Assembly (NCBI RefSeq): GCF_900176325.1
Contig: NZ_FWXK01000004.1
Coordinates: 1 to 64,000, forward strand
DNA: 64,000 bases
DNA from: Aerococcus suis
GTDB taxonomy: Bacteria; Bacillota; Bacilli; Lactobacillales; Aerococcaceae
Reading direction: 5' to 3'
In this document: positions 1 through 8,684 of the stretch, piece by piece
Numbering within the stretch: the stretch's first letter is position 1
How the letters are laid out: every line of letters starts with the position of its first letter
The notes under the pieces: generated by a model
The model's database searches: none
Told to the model about the DNA's origin: nothing
Seen by the model: the letters and a program-made list of their open reading frames with translations, nothing else
Program-made: the position numbers and the translations under genes

Positions 1-109
1 CGTTCGCCGCTAACGTCAAAGGTGCAAGCACCTCGTCGGTTCGCTCGACTTGCATGTATTAGGCACGCCGCCAGCGTTCGTCCTGAGCCAGGATCAAACT
101 CTCATGAAA
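1..109 (-). rRNA. 16S ribosomal RNA, 5' end (partial)
   Basis: The reverse complement contains the universal bacterial 16S start AGAGTTTGATCCTGGCTCAG (83-102), followed by the usual GACGAACGCTGGCGGCGTG block and the start of variable region V1. Only the first hundred or so bases are present; the gene continues beyond the left edge. The mature 5' end is set near 109 by analogy. From memory the V1 stem with TGCTTGCACC resembles Aerococcus or relatives. Confidence 0.97.
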
Positions 110-281
110 GTTTTTCACGAGCTGTTTGCTAGCTCATTTTATTGCTGACTTATTTATAGTAGTTCTCACTACTTTGAATTGTTTGGTTTATCGATTGTTA
201 TCGATTCCCTACACAAATTGGTTCGTCTTCTTTGTTCAGTTTTCAAAGGTCTATATCGTTGCTGTTTGATGCAACTTTTAT

Positions 282-310
282 AGTATATCGTAATCAGGAG
301 TGATTGTCAA
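282..310 (-). promoter_or_regulatory. rRNA operon promoter, proximal
   Basis: On the minus strand, -35 TTGACA (305-310) and -10 TATACT (282-287) are separated by exactly 17 bp, about 170 bp upstream of the 16S start. It is the closest of three tandem promoters. Confidence 0.8.
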
Positions 311-376
311 TACTTTTTTAAAATTATTTTTTAACAACTTGTTTTGTTGTTGTCGCCTCATCGAAGCGACTTAAAT

Positions 377-406
377 AATATATCATGTTAACCTGTAATA
401 TGTCAA
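377..406 (-). promoter_or_regulatory. rRNA operon promoter, middle
   Basis: On the minus strand, -35 TTGACA (401-406) and -10 TATATT (377-382) are separated by 18 bp. It is upstream of the proximal promoter and in the same orientation. Confidence 0.7.
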
Positions 407-474
407 CAACTTTTTAAAATTTATTTTGTTAAAAAGTTTGAATTAGATTGTCGCTCTAAGAACGACCGATGAAT

Positions 475-503
475 ATATTAGCACGGTTTTAACCTGTTGT
501 AAA
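475..503 (-). promoter_or_regulatory. rRNA operon promoter, distal
   Basis: On the minus strand, -35 TTTACA (498-503) and -10 TAATAT (475-480) are separated by 17 bp. It lies just downstream of the terminator of the preceding gene. Confidence 0.55.
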
Positions 504-520
504 TAACTTTTTTAAATTAT

Positions 521-558
521 CTAAAATTAAAAGAGCCTTATCGACGGATAAGGCTCTT
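521..558 (-). terminator. Rho-independent terminator of the TrmR-like gene
   Basis: Perfect 12-bp stem (531-542 with 547-558, loop GACG) followed on the minus strand by a T-rich tail. It separates the methyltransferase gene from the rRNA promoters. Confidence 0.85.
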
Positions 559-571
559 TAGTCTAGCTATT

Positions 572-1282
572 TTATAGCGAAAAATCATTATGGAAAGATC
601 GATTTTGAGTTTTGCGAACTAAGAGTACACCATCCCCTAATGGTAGAATAGTCGTTTCTATTCCTTCACAATTTTGGATAACTTCTAATAACCGATTCAA
701 TTTTTTATGGATTTTTCGAACACGTTTAGGTATCGTATCTAATTCATCAAATACGGTGCCTCCTTGGAAAATATCATCTATCATGAGCAAGCCATCGCAT
801 TTTAATCGATCCATACAATACGGGAAGAAATCATAATACTTAGCTTTTGCTGAATCCATAAAAATAAAGTCATAGGTCTTATCTAATTCTGGCAAGATAT
901 CCTTGGCATCACCTTCTAGAATGGTCACTTGGTCCATTAAACCAAAAGATTCAAAATTTTTCTTAGCATTTCGTATCATTTGATCGTAACGATCAATAGT
1001 ATCAACATGTCGCTCTGGATGATTATATGCCATTAAAGAAGCTGAAAAACCAATAGCCATTCCAATCTCCAAAATATCGGTTGGCTTAACAACACCTAGT
1101 AAAAAATCTAGAAAAACAGCTGTTTCATGTGGGATGATGGGTACTCGATTTTCATGCGCATAGTTTTCTAGCTCATTAATTGGTTCTGCAAACTCTTTTT
1201 GACTTTGTCGCATATAGTCTAACACTTTAGGCATGACTACTGGCCGATCAAGCATTTCATTGATTGGATGTTTTTCAGACAT
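572..1282 (-). CDS. SAM-dependent O-methyltransferase, TrmR-like
   Basis: A 236-residue class I SAM methyltransferase of the O-methyltransferase family 3 / YrrM group. Motif I, LEIGMAIGFSAS, lies at about residues 71-82. The later FMDSAKAKYYDF segment (about 131-142) carries the acidic and lysine residues typical of metal-dependent O-methyltransferases. In B. subtilis the homologue TrmR methylates 5-hydroxyuridine at the tRNA wobble position; that role is inferred here from family resemblance. The gene follows the CNNM-like gene on the same strand but is separated from it by a terminator. It ends just before its own terminator, upstream of the rRNA promoters. The ATG start has only a weak AAAGAG-type ribosome binding site. 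Confidence 0.85.
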   Translation of the reverse strand: MSEKHPINEMLDRPVVMPKVLDYMRQSQKEFAEPINELENYAHENRVPIIPHETAVFLDFLLGVVKPTDILEIGMAIGFSASLMAYNHPERHVDTIDRYDQMIRNAKKNFESFGLMDQVTILEGDAKDILPELDKTYDFIFMDSAKAKYYDFFPYCMDRLKCDGLLMIDDIFQGGTVFDELDTIPKRVRKIHKKLNRLLEVIQNCEGIETTILPLGDGVLLVRKTQNRSFHNDFSL

Positions 1283-1304
1283 TTTCTACCACTCTTTCTA
1301 TTAA

Positions 1305-1336
1305 TGAAAATAGAGCTGAGATTACTCAGCTCTATT
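1305..1336 (-). terminator. Terminator of the CNNM/CorC-like gene
   Basis: Perfect 12-bp inverted repeat, AATAGAGCTGAG (1309-1320) and its complement (1325-1336), with loop ATTA. It is followed on the minus strand by TTTTCATT. Confidence 0.85.
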
Positions 1337-1343
1337 CGACTAA

Positions 1344-2678
1344 TTATTCTTCTTCATCATTTTCATCTTCAAGATCAAATTTTTTCTTCACTTGAATTCC
1401 CCGAATTCGACCATTTTCAACTGCTGTTGTTGTTAATTCGTACTGCCCAATTTGAATCACTTCTTCAGCGCGATCCTCTGGGAAATAACCTAATCTTTCA
1501 ATCATATAACCAGCAATCGTATCAGATTCTTCGGTATCCACATCTTCTTTAAATAGTTGATTAAATTTCGAAATTGGCATAACGCCGTTCACAATATATG
1601 TATCATCATTAATTTTTTTGAACAGATGAGAAATCTCATCATATTCATCTTCAATGTCACCAACAATTTCTTCCAATAAGTCTTCAAGAGTGACAATTCC
1701 GACAACACCATTATATTCATCTTTTAAAATCGCCATATGTTGGTGATTCCGTTTAAAGTCGAGTAGTAAGTCATCAACAAAAATCGTTTCTGGTGCAAAG
1801 TAAGCTGGTTTAGCTATATTTTCAATTTTGATATGTTCAAATCCAACTTTATTTGCTTCACGAAGAATATCTTTGGCATGCATAATACCAATAATATTAT
1901 CTTTATCATCATCATAAACTGGAATTCTAGAATATTGTGAACTTAATACCTCTTCGAGTACCTCAAGTGAATCATCTTCAATATCGACCATAAAGGTATC
2001 TGTTCGTGGTGTCATAACTTCTTTCGCTAATTTGGTGTCAAGAGATAACACCCCTTGCATCATTCGAAATTCATCAACATCAATCACACCATCATTACGT
2101 CCGCTAGCAATAACAGCTTGCATCTCGTTACGCGTTAAATGCTCTTCATTATTGGTAAATTCAATTGGTGTAATTTTTTTCAATACTGCTGTTGATGCTG
2201 ATAACAGCCATACGAATGGTTTAAAAATTGTTTGTAAGAAGTTAATAGATCCAGCAGTAAACATCGCATATTTTTCTGGCATTTGAATAGCGACCTGTTT
2301 AGGATATAACTCACCGAAAACTAAAGTGAAGTAAGATAAAATCAATGTCACGACAGCTGTAGCAATCGTGGATCCACCTGGCACATTAGCCAATAGTGGT
2401 TCTAAATATGACACAAAAGTTGTTGAGGCTGACGCAGATGAGAAGAATCCTGCAAAAGTAATTCCTACTTGAATAGTTGACAAGAAATCATCTGAATCAT
2501 CTAACAAACGGAGCACTTGTTTAGCCCGTTTATTCCCTTCATTCGCTAACTCTTTAATTTTTGATTGATTCACTGAAACAAATGCTAGTTCTGCCCCTGC
2601 TAGATAAGCATTAATAACCGTTAAAATAATAATTAAAATAATCTGTCCACCTAAATTTGTGGCCCCAGGGTCTCCCAT
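1344..2678 (-). CDS. CNNM/CorC-family membrane protein (hemolysin C-like)
   Basis: A 444-residue membrane protein with the three-part UPF0053 layout. An N-terminal DUF21/CNNM transmembrane domain (about residues 8-190) has several hydrophobic segments. A CBS pair follows (about 210-335, with the VMTPRTD motif), then a C-terminal CorC_HlyC domain (about 345-430), and the tail is very acidic. Relatives such as MpfA of staphylococci export Mg2+ or give Mg2+ tolerance; the ion transported here is not shown by the sequence. The ATG is preceded by AAGGAGAG at good spacing. It is transcribed alone, with a terminator directly downstream. Confidence 0.88.
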   Translation of the reverse strand: MGDPGATNLGGQIILIIILTVINAYLAGAELAFVSVNQSKIKELANEGNKRAKQVLRLLDDSDDFLSTIQVGITFAGFFSSASASTTFVSYLEPLLANVPGGSTIATAVVTLILSYFTLVFGELYPKQVAIQMPEKYAMFTAGSINFLQTIFKPFVWLLSASTAVLKKITPIEFTNNEEHLTRNEMQAVIASGRNDGVIDVDEFRMMQGVLSLDTKLAKEVMTPRTDTFMVDIEDDSLEVLEEVLSSQYSRIPVYDDDKDNIIGIMHAKDILREANKVGFEHIKIENIAKPAYFAPETIFVDDLLLDFKRNHQHMAILKDEYNGVVGIVTLEDLLEEIVGDIEDEYDEISHLFKKINDDTYIVNGVMPISKFNQLFKEDVDTEESDTIAGYMIERLGYFPEDRAEEVIQIGQYELTTTAVENGRIRGIQVKKKFDLEDENDEEE

Positions 2679-2963
2679 AATATCGAATTCTCTCCTTGTT
2701 ATTAAAAATGTTTAATTAAGTCAATTATAGAAGCTAAATTTCCTAATTGCAATCATTATATTTATATACGTTCTTGTCATTACGCTTTTTAAACCGTATT
2801 CACTCACATCAATTTTGGGTCAATTATGGTAACCGTTCACATTATATGATGAGTTTTCTCACAAAAATATTAATTTCCCCTTTTATTAATGAAAAGGATT
2901 TTTAGAATTCAAAAATAATCCTTGATAAATACTAAAATATCGTTTTTAATTATGTAGGCTGTG
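2679..2963. other. Divergent intergenic region
   Basis: AT-rich gap between the CNNM-like gene and the CBS-ACT gene. It holds a TATAAT-like -10 for the minus strand (2841-2846) with no convincing -35, and the upstream part of the promoter for the plus-strand gene. I see no RNA gene or small coding region. Confidence 0.5.
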
Positions 2964-2970
2964 TTATACT
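2962..2970 (+). promoter_or_regulatory. Extended -10 promoter of the CBS-ACT gene
   Basis: TGTTATACT is an extended -10 element (TGn followed by TATACT at 2965-2970). It lies 37 bp before the chosen ATG. No clear -35 is visible, as is common for extended -10 promoters. Confidence 0.55.
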
Positions 2971-3006
2971 GTTTATTAGAATTCGATTAAATTAGTGAGG
3001 AAAATT

Positions 3007-3654
3007 ATGGATTTAAATCATTACTGTATCAAAAAATCCGATGTCTTATTTGTTAATGAGGACACCACTTTAAAGGAAGCCAGTGATTTAATGGAAAAAC
3101 ATCATTTTCGCTGCATTCCTATTTTAGATAAGTCAGGAACGCTATTTCGCGGAACCATTTATCGTCAACATATCTATCAACATTTATTAACGAATGGATC
3201 ACTTGATTTACCCGTCACGTATCTACTTAAAAACGCAACGAAATATATTTTTACCGATAGCTCTTTCTATCAAATCATTTTCGCAATTCGTGACCTTCCT
3301 TATATCAGTATTTTAGATAAAGATCACACATTTGCGGGAATTCTTACTCATCGTGCTTTCGAGAAAGCATTGTATCGTGCATGGGGATTAAACCAAGAAA
3401 GTTATGTTCTAACCTTAAGCATTCCCCAAAACAAAAAAGGATTTTTAGCAAAAGCCACACGGATTATTGGTCGTTATTGTTCTATCACAGCAATGATTTC
3501 CTTGGCAAGTGAAACAAGCAAATCTACCAATTATGTTACTGTTAACTTAGATAAAGATTGTAATGAAAATACCTTACACAAAATATATAATGGTCTAGAA
3601 CGACACAACATTGAAGTGGTTGCTACTACCCATACTCGAGACATATTCTTATAA
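3007..3654 (+). CDS. CBS-ACT domain protein, CbpA-like
   Basis: A 215-residue soluble protein with two CBS motifs in the first 130 residues and a C-terminal ACT-like region (about 135-205, VLTLSIPQNKKGFLAKATRII). Listeria CbpA has this same CBS plus ACT architecture and binds c-di-AMP; binding here is an inference. The start is set at the ATG (3007) because GTGAGG, a good ribosome binding site, lies 6-7 bases upstream. The in-frame GTG at 2995 is part of that site and is an unlikely start. The gene is monocistronic and converges on queT over a shared terminator. Confidence 0.8.
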   Translation: MDLNHYCIKKSDVLFVNEDTTLKEASDLMEKHHFRCIPILDKSGTLFRGTIYRQHIYQHLLTNGSLDLPVTYLLKNATKYIFTDSSFYQIIFAIRDLPYISILDKDHTFAGILTHRAFEKALYRAWGLNQESYVLTLSIPQNKKGFLAKATRIIGRYCSITAMISLASETSKSTNYVTVNLDKDCNENTLHKIYNGLERHNIEVVATTHTRDIFL

Positions 3655-3688
3655 AAAAAGACAGCGAATCTTTCATCGCTGTCTTTTT
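3655..3688. terminator. Bidirectional terminator between the CBS-ACT gene and queT
   Basis: A-rich arm and GACAGCGA pair with TCGCTGTC and a T-rich arm, giving a 13-bp stem with A and T tracts on both sides. It serves the two convergent genes. Confidence 0.85.
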
Positions 3689-3690
3689 CA

Positions 3691-4185
3691 TTAATGTTCC
3701 ATTAATTGTTTAAAATGAATCCGTTTGTTGGCTAGATGCATAATAGGAGCAGTCAACGCCATAATAATGATTTCGCTTAAAAATAGTGTGAAGTATGTTC
3801 CCCAGAATGGTAATTTCAATACCCACATTAATTCTAAAGCAATAATAAAAATCATCACAGAGAATACTAGCGTTAAAACAACTAAACGTTTTTTCTCATC
3901 ATGAATTTTATGGAATAGCCATTCAGCAATTAAAAAGCTCAATGCGGTATGAACCGTTCCAAACATTAAATCAATAATACCTAAATCGGTTGAAAAAAGT
4001 AAATTCGTTAAAAAGACACCTAAAATAACGCCCCACTTGTAATCTTTATGGTAGGCTCCTAAATGATTCAACCCCTCAGCTAAACGAAATTGAATCGCCC
4101 CAAAACCGAAACTAGCAAATGGTAAGGTTAAAATCACATATATCGCAGAAACAACTGCTAAATTAACTATTTTCTTTACTGACAT
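3691..4185 (-). CDS. queT: QueT family transporter (queuosine precursor ECF S component)
   Basis: A 164-residue, very hydrophobic protein with five to six membrane segments. It carries the family signature around residues 25-45 (FGFGAIQFRLAEGLNHL) and LGIIDLMFGTVHTAL near 70-85. QueT proteins are substrate-binding S components of group II ECF transporters and are linked to uptake of preQ1 or other queuosine precursors. No energizing EcfAA'T genes are in this window, as expected for shared ECF modules. The start ATG follows a G-rich ribosome binding site, GGGGGAAG. The leader may be a preQ1-responsive element (separate entry). Confidence 0.85.
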   Translation of the reverse strand: MSVKKIVNLAVVSAIYVILTLPFASFGFGAIQFRLAEGLNHLGAYHKDYKWGVILGVFLTNLLFSTDLGIIDLMFGTVHTALSFLIAEWLFHKIHDEKKRLVVLTLVFSVMIFIIALELMWVLKLPFWGTYFTLFLSEIIIMALTAPIMHLANKRIHFKQLMEH

Positions 4186-4189
4186 CTTT

Positions 4190-4231
4190 CTTCCCCCTAG
4201 TTTTTTTATGTTGGATGGTTTCGAACAACAT
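4190..4231 (-). promoter_or_regulatory. Possible preQ1-type leader of queT
   Basis: On the minus strand a perfect 6-bp hairpin (ATGTTG / CAACAT, 4226-4231 with 4208-4213) holds a 12-base loop. It is followed by an A-rich tail, then ACTAGGGGG, which merges with the ribosome binding site. PreQ1-I riboswitches have this shape: a small hairpin with a loop of about 12 bases, an A-rich tail, and a tail end that covers the ribosome binding site. The canonical UAG/CUA pseudoknot pairing is not evident, so the class is unproven. Confidence 0.38.
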
Positions 4232-4235
4232 TAAA

Positions 4236-4265
4236 TAGTTTACCACAACCCCCTACCCCTCAACA
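4236..4265 (-). promoter_or_regulatory. Promoter of queT
   Basis: On the minus strand, TTGTTG and TAAACT are separated by 18 bp, with a TG one base before the -10 (extended -10). Transcription would start almost at the base of the leader hairpin. Confidence 0.4.
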
Positions 4266-4276
4266 ATATTCACTAA

Positions 4277-4307
4277 ATAAAAAAAGCGATTGGAACTTCC
4301 AATCACC
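4277..4307 (-). terminator. Terminator of the pur operon after purD
   Basis: A 9-bp stem on the minus strand, GTGATTGGA with TCCAATCGC (one G-T pair), is followed by TTTTTTTATTT. It lies 9 bases after the purD stop. Confidence 0.85.
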
Positions 4308-4315
4308 ACTTTAAT

Positions 4316-5554
4316 TTATTGACCAATATCTGTTCGATGAAAAGTATGTGGTATCGCTAACTCATCAATCCAATGACACACTTTTCGATTCGCATCAGAT
4401 AGTGTTTGACTTTGAACAACAGGCATAAATAAGCGCCCGCCAGCTGCTTGATAACCTGTCGTTTGATTACCAGAAATACCTGCTCCATAAACTTTAATTC
4501 CTGAGTCACTTATTAATTGCCCTAACTCAAACCCTTTTTTAGGGGTATGAGGATAACCTTCAGCCGCAACGACAACACCTAAAGAATAACCTTCTTCAAA
4601 TGAAACGGTGTATGATTGGTTATTGACAATAGCATCCAATGCAGCAAATAACGAACTATTCATATGATGCATAATCACTTGTGTTTCTGGATCCCCAAAG
4701 CGAGTGTTGAATTCAATCACTGCTAAGCCTTTTTTAGTACGCATAAGACCGCTATACAACACACCAGTAAACGGTGTCCCATTGGCTTTCATTTGGTCTA
4801 ATACTGGATAAATAATTTTTTCATAGGCAGAAACGACTAATTCATCATTTACATTTGGTACTGGCGTAATCGCACCCATTCCTCCAGTATTTGGCCCCAC
4901 ACCGTGATCATAAGCACGTTTATAATCTTGGGCGACACCCGCATGTATCACGGTATCCTCACCCACTAAAGTAAAGATAGATAACTCTTCACCCTCTAAA
5001 TATTCTTCGATGACGACAGTAGCTTCTGCATCGTCATGATAAATATCTTGTAGTGTGGCTTGAGCCATTGCTTGATCTGTCGCAATAGTTACGCCTTTTC
5101 CAGCTGCTAATCCATCTTTTTTAATGACAGTAGGGAACGAATGAGATTGCGTATATGCTAATGCTGAACGGTAGTCATTAAAAACCGTACTATCCGCCGT
5201 TAATACTCCACATTGAGACATAATGTCCTTCGCAAAGGATTTTGAACTCTCCAATTGAGCAGCAGCTTTAGTTGGTCCAATAATTTTTAACTGTTGCTTT
5301 TGAAACTCATCAACCATTCCAACATTTAAAGGAGCCTCTCCACCAACAATTGACCAATCAATATCATGATCTAGACAAAATGAGGCTAATGCCTCACTAT
5401 CGGTTTCAGCAATGTCTATACATTGAATACCATCAGCTGCCATCATCACATTACCTGGCGCACAATAAACTTCTGGTTGTTCAGGAGATTGTTTTAAATG
5501 GTAAGCTAAGGCATGCTCACGCCCACCTTTACCAATAACTAATACTTTTTTCAT
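4316..5554 (-). CDS. purD: Phosphoribosylamine-glycine ligase (GAR synthetase)
   Basis: A 412-residue ATP-grasp enzyme that joins glycine to phosphoribosylamine with ATP to give GAR, the second step of purine synthesis. It has the N-terminal GxGGREHA loop (residues 8-15), KKDGLAAGKGV in the ATP-grasp core, and the GGMGAITPVP and EFNTRFGDPETQ signatures. Length is normal for the family. It is the last gene of the purine run, 8 bases after purH, and ends at a strong terminator. Confidence 0.97.
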   Translation of the reverse strand: MKKVLVIGKGGREHALAYHLKQSPEQPEVYCAPGNVMMAADGIQCIDIAETDSEALASFCLDHDIDWSIVGGEAPLNVGMVDEFQKQQLKIIGPTKAAAQLESSKSFAKDIMSQCGVLTADSTVFNDYRSALAYTQSHSFPTVIKKDGLAAGKGVTIATDQAMAQATLQDIYHDDAEATVVIEEYLEGEELSIFTLVGEDTVIHAGVAQDYKRAYDHGVGPNTGGMGAITPVPNVNDELVVSAYEKIIYPVLDQMKANGTPFTGVLYSGLMRTKKGLAVIEFNTRFGDPETQVIMHHMNSSLFAALDAIVNNQSYTVSFEEGYSLGVVVAAEGYPHTPKKGFELGQLISDSGIKVYGAGISGNQTTGYQAAGGRLFMPVVQSQTLSDANRKVCHWIDELAIPHTFHRTDIGQ

Positions 5555-5562
5555 AAGTCCTC

Positions 5563-7101
5563 CTAGTGTTTAAAATGACGTAAACCTGTCATTACCATAG
5601 CAATTCCAGCTTCATCAGCAGCAGCAATCACTTTTTTATCTTTAATACTTCCACCCGGTTGAACGATGACAGGGATACCATATTCAGCAGCTAATTCCAC
5701 AGTATCTGGCATAGGAATAAACGCATCACTGGCTAATACCGCTTCACTTAAATCAAAGCCATTATCAAGCGCCTCTTCAATCGCAATTTTAGCGGAGCCC
5801 ACTCGATTCATTTGACCAGCACCAATTCCTATTGTTTGCTTATCATTTACTAGGACAATCGCATTTGATTTCGTATGTTTAACCACTTGCATACCAAAGC
5901 GAATTTTATCCCAATCCGTTTCTTTAGGTTGTTTTTTCGTTGGTGTCGACACGTTTTCATCATCGAATAACGCGTTATCATTATCTTGGATTAATAAACC
6001 ACCACTAACAGAAACAACTTGTGGAGATGTAGATACTTGGTCATTAACAGGCAACTCTAGTACACGAACTTTTTTCTTATGACTTAAAATTTCTAACGCT
6101 TCATCAGAATATTCTGGTGCAATAATAATTTCTAAGAAAATTTTCCGTAACTTCTCAGCTAGTTCAGCAGTCACTGGCCGGTTTAAAGCAATAATGCCTC
6201 CAAAGATTGAAACAGGATCACCATCATACGCACGGTCAAAAGCTGTTACAATATCATCACCAAATCCAATCCCGCAAGGATTCATATGTTTAACAGCCAC
6301 TGCCGTTGGTTTTTCAAATTCTCTAACCATTCGCAATGCCGCATCAGCATCTTTTATATTGTTATAAGAAAGTTCTTTTCCTTGGTATTGTTTTGCTTGT
6401 GTTAAGGTGGCTTCACTAGCTAATGGTTCCCGATAAAAACTTGCCGCTTGATGACTATTTTCGCCATAACGCAAATGACTTTGTTTTTCAAAAGTCATTG
6501 TTACTTTTTCTGGGAATTGTTCATCTGTTCGTTTGGTTAAGTAATCCGCAATTAATGCATCATACGCTGCAGTATGACGAAAAGCTTTTGCTTGTAACCG
6601 ATTGTGCGTTTTTTCTGATACACTGCCTTGATCACGTAATTCTTCTCCAACGACTTCATAATCTTCAGGATCAACAATCACTGTAATTTGTTGCCCATTT
6701 TTAGCAGCTGAGCGAAGCATACTAGGTCCACCAATGTCAATATTTTCAATAGCATCCGCAAAGAATACGTCTGGTTGACTAATTGTTTCTTTAAACGGAT
6801 AAAGATTAACAATAACAAAATCGAATAATTGGATATGGAGTTTTTCTAACGTTTCCATATGTTCTTGGTTATTACGATCTGCTAGCAAACCAGCATGAAC
6901 ATGAGGATGAAGTGTTTTTACTCGTCCATTTAATATTTCTGGAAACTCTGTCACTTCCTCAATTCCTGTCACTTGAAATCCATGATCTTCTAAATAAGCT
7001 TTAGTTCCACCAGTTGAAATCAATTCAACCTCTTGTTTCACTAAATCTGTTGCTATTTTATCTAAATCAGTTTTATCTGAAACACTTAATAAAGCACGCA
7101 T
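5563..7101 (-). CDS. purH: Bifunctional AICAR formyltransferase / IMP cyclohydrolase
   Basis: 512 residues carrying the last two steps of IMP synthesis. The N-terminal IMP cyclohydrolase domain (about 1-145) has STGGTKAYL and GRVKTLHPHVHAGLL. The C-terminal AICAR transformylase domain has LRYGENSHQAA, AVKHMNPCG and SDAFIPMPD. The start is placed at the ATG (7101), whose product begins MRALLSVSDK. It has AAAGGAG 7 bases upstream, and homologues begin at this point. The longer in-frame opening to 7149 runs back into purN. The ATG lies one base after the purN stop, so translation is probably coupled. Confidence 0.97.
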   Translation of the reverse strand: MRALLSVSDKTDLDKIATDLVKQEVELISTGGTKAYLEDHGFQVTGIEEVTEFPEILNGRVKTLHPHVHAGLLADRNNQEHMETLEKLHIQLFDFVIVNLYPFKETISQPDVFFADAIENIDIGGPSMLRSAAKNGQQITVIVDPEDYEVVGEELRDQGSVSEKTHNRLQAKAFRHTAAYDALIADYLTKRTDEQFPEKVTMTFEKQSHLRYGENSHQAASFYREPLASEATLTQAKQYQGKELSYNNIKDADAALRMVREFEKPTAVAVKHMNPCGIGFGDDIVTAFDRAYDGDPVSIFGGIIALNRPVTAELAEKLRKIFLEIIIAPEYSDEALEILSHKKKVRVLELPVNDQVSTSPQVVSVSGGLLIQDNDNALFDDENVSTPTKKQPKETDWDKIRFGMQVVKHTKSNAIVLVNDKQTIGIGAGQMNRVGSAKIAIEEALDNGFDLSEAVLASDAFIPMPDTVELAAEYGIPVIVQPGGSIKDKKVIAAADEAGIAMVMTGLRHFKH

Positions 7102-7102
7102 C

Positions 7103-7684
7103 CTATTTCTCCTTTTCTGCTTGTAAAAATTCTTGAATGGTTTTAGCATATAATCTTTGTTCCACCTGATGAATTTTCGCTTCTAATGTTTCTAATGTAT
7201 CATCTTCTGTAATATCGACTGTTTGCTGAGCTAATATTGGTCCTGAATCAATGCCACTATCAATCAAATGAACCGTTACACCCGTTTGACTCACCCCTGC
7301 ATCCCATGCATCTTGAATTCCTTGTCGCCCAGGGAAATGTGGGAGTAATGCTGGATGGATATTCAAGATATGACCTGGATATTTATCGAGCATATAAGGT
7401 GTCACTATACGCATATAGCCAGCAAGAATAATAACATCTACGTCATAAGCCTCTAATCCTTTAACAATAGCTCGCTCGTAATGATTTTTATCTTTAAAAT
7501 CACGCGGTTCCAAAATAATAGCTGGGATTTGAAGATGTTTCGCTCGTTCGATAACATATGCATCCGCATGATCGCAAACTAAGCAAACAATTTCAGCTTC
7601 TAATGTATGATTTTGAGTGGCTTTTACTAATGCCTCAAAATTTGATCCATTTCCACTCGCCATGACGGCTAACTTAGGCCACAT
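7103..7684 (-). CDS. purN: Phosphoribosylglycinamide formyltransferase
   Basis: 193 residues; transfers a formyl group from 10-formyl-THF to GAR. Visible family features are MASGNGSNFEAL near the N-terminus, the catalytic HPALLPHFPG motif, and TVHLIDSGIDSGPILAQ. Three possible starts lie close together (GTG 7693, ATG 7690, ATG 7684). The last is chosen because AGGTGA is then at proper spacing and the protein begins [15 protein letters not shown]. The gene overlaps the end of purM by 11 bases. Confidence 0.95.
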   Translation of the reverse strand: MWPKLAVMASGNGSNFEALVKATQNHTLEAEIVCLVCDHADAYVIERAKHLQIPAIILEPRDFKDKNHYERAIVKGLEAYDVDVIILAGYMRIVTPYMLDKYPGHILNIHPALLPHFPGRQGIQDAWDAGVSQTGVTVHLIDSGIDSGPILAQQTVDITEDDTLETLEAKIHQVEQRLYAKTIQEFLQAEKEK

Positions 7685-8684
7685 GAACATCACCTATTAC
7701 AACAGGTTTTTCTTCCTGAGCTCGTAGTATCGTCATCACTTCATCAACTTGGTCAGGAGCAACAGCTAAAACCATACCAATTCCCATATTGAACACATCG
7801 TATAATTCTGATATGTCAATCTCTCCTACTTTCCCTAAAAAACGGAAAATTGAAGGAACTTCCCATGCTGAATAATCAATATGATAAGTAAGGTTTTCAG
7901 GAAGCATACGCGGAATATTTTCACTAAAACCTCCACCAGTAATATGACTAATCCCATGTATTAAATGTTTATTTAATAATGGTAATACTGCTTGCACATA
8001 AATTTTTGTTGGTGTGAGTAACACATCACCTAATCGTTGATTATTTAACTCAGGAATAATATCCGTTAATTGATAATCATGATCTTTAAATAAAATTTTT
8101 CTGACGAGAGAAAAGCCATTAGAATGTAAACCACTAGAAAGTAGTCCAATTAATACATCACCATCTTCAACACGTTCAGGTGTGAGAACATCTTCTTTAT
8201 TCGCTGCTCCCACTGCGAATCCTGCTACATCGAATTCTTCATCTGAATACATATCAGGCATTTCTGCTGTTTCACCGCCGACAATTTCACATCCGGCTTG
8301 AACACATCCTTCAGCTATACCAGAAACGATATCCGCAATACGATCAGGATTATTTTTTCCAACAGCTAAGTAGTCTAGGAAAAATAATGGTTCTGCCCCT
8401 TGTGCAATAATATCGTTAACTACCATTGCTACCGCATCTATACCAATAGTGTCATAAATAGTCATAGCCATAGCTAATATAAGTTTTGTTCCGACACCAT
8501 CAGTACCAGAAACTAATACAGGATGATTAAACCGTTCTAAATCTAGACCAAATAAACCACCAAAGCCACCTAACGAACTAAGAGCTCCAGGTTTTTGTGT
8601 GCGAGCAACATGCTTTTTCATTTTTTCTACAGCTTCATAGCCTGCTTCAACATCTACCCCAGCAGCTTTATAATTATTTCGCAT
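7674..8684 (-). CDS. purM: Phosphoribosylformylglycinamidine cyclo-ligase (AIR synthetase)
   Basis: 336 residues, normal length. It converts FGAM to AIR with ATP. The [14 protein letters not shown] motif (about residues 58-71) and the [11 protein letters not shown] motif of the PurM/PurL ATP-binding fold are clear. It starts inside the end of the purF frame (11-base overlap) and overlaps purN at its own 3' end, so purF-M-N-H-D are translationally chained. Confidence 0.97.
   Translation of the reverse strand: MRNNYKAAGVDVEAGYEAVEKMKKHVARTQKPGALSSLGGFGGLFGLDLERFNHPVLVSGTDGVGTKLILAMAMTIYDTIGIDAVAMVVNDIIAQGAEPLFFLDYLAVGKNNPDRIADIVSGIAEGCVQAGCEIVGGETAEMPDMYSDEEFDVAGFAVGAANKEDVLTPERVEDGDVLIGLLSSGLHSNGFSLVRKILFKDHDYQLTDIIPELNNQRLGDVLLTPTKIYVQAVLPLLNKHLIHGISHITGGGFSENIPRMLPENLTYHIDYSAWEVPSIFRFLGKVGEIDISELYDVFNMGIGMVLAVAPDQVDEVMTILRAQEEKPVVIGDVHVA

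Noticed and set aside
2995-3006. GTG start for the CBS-ACT gene
   Set aside because: The GTGAGG is the ribosome binding site of the ATG at 3007.
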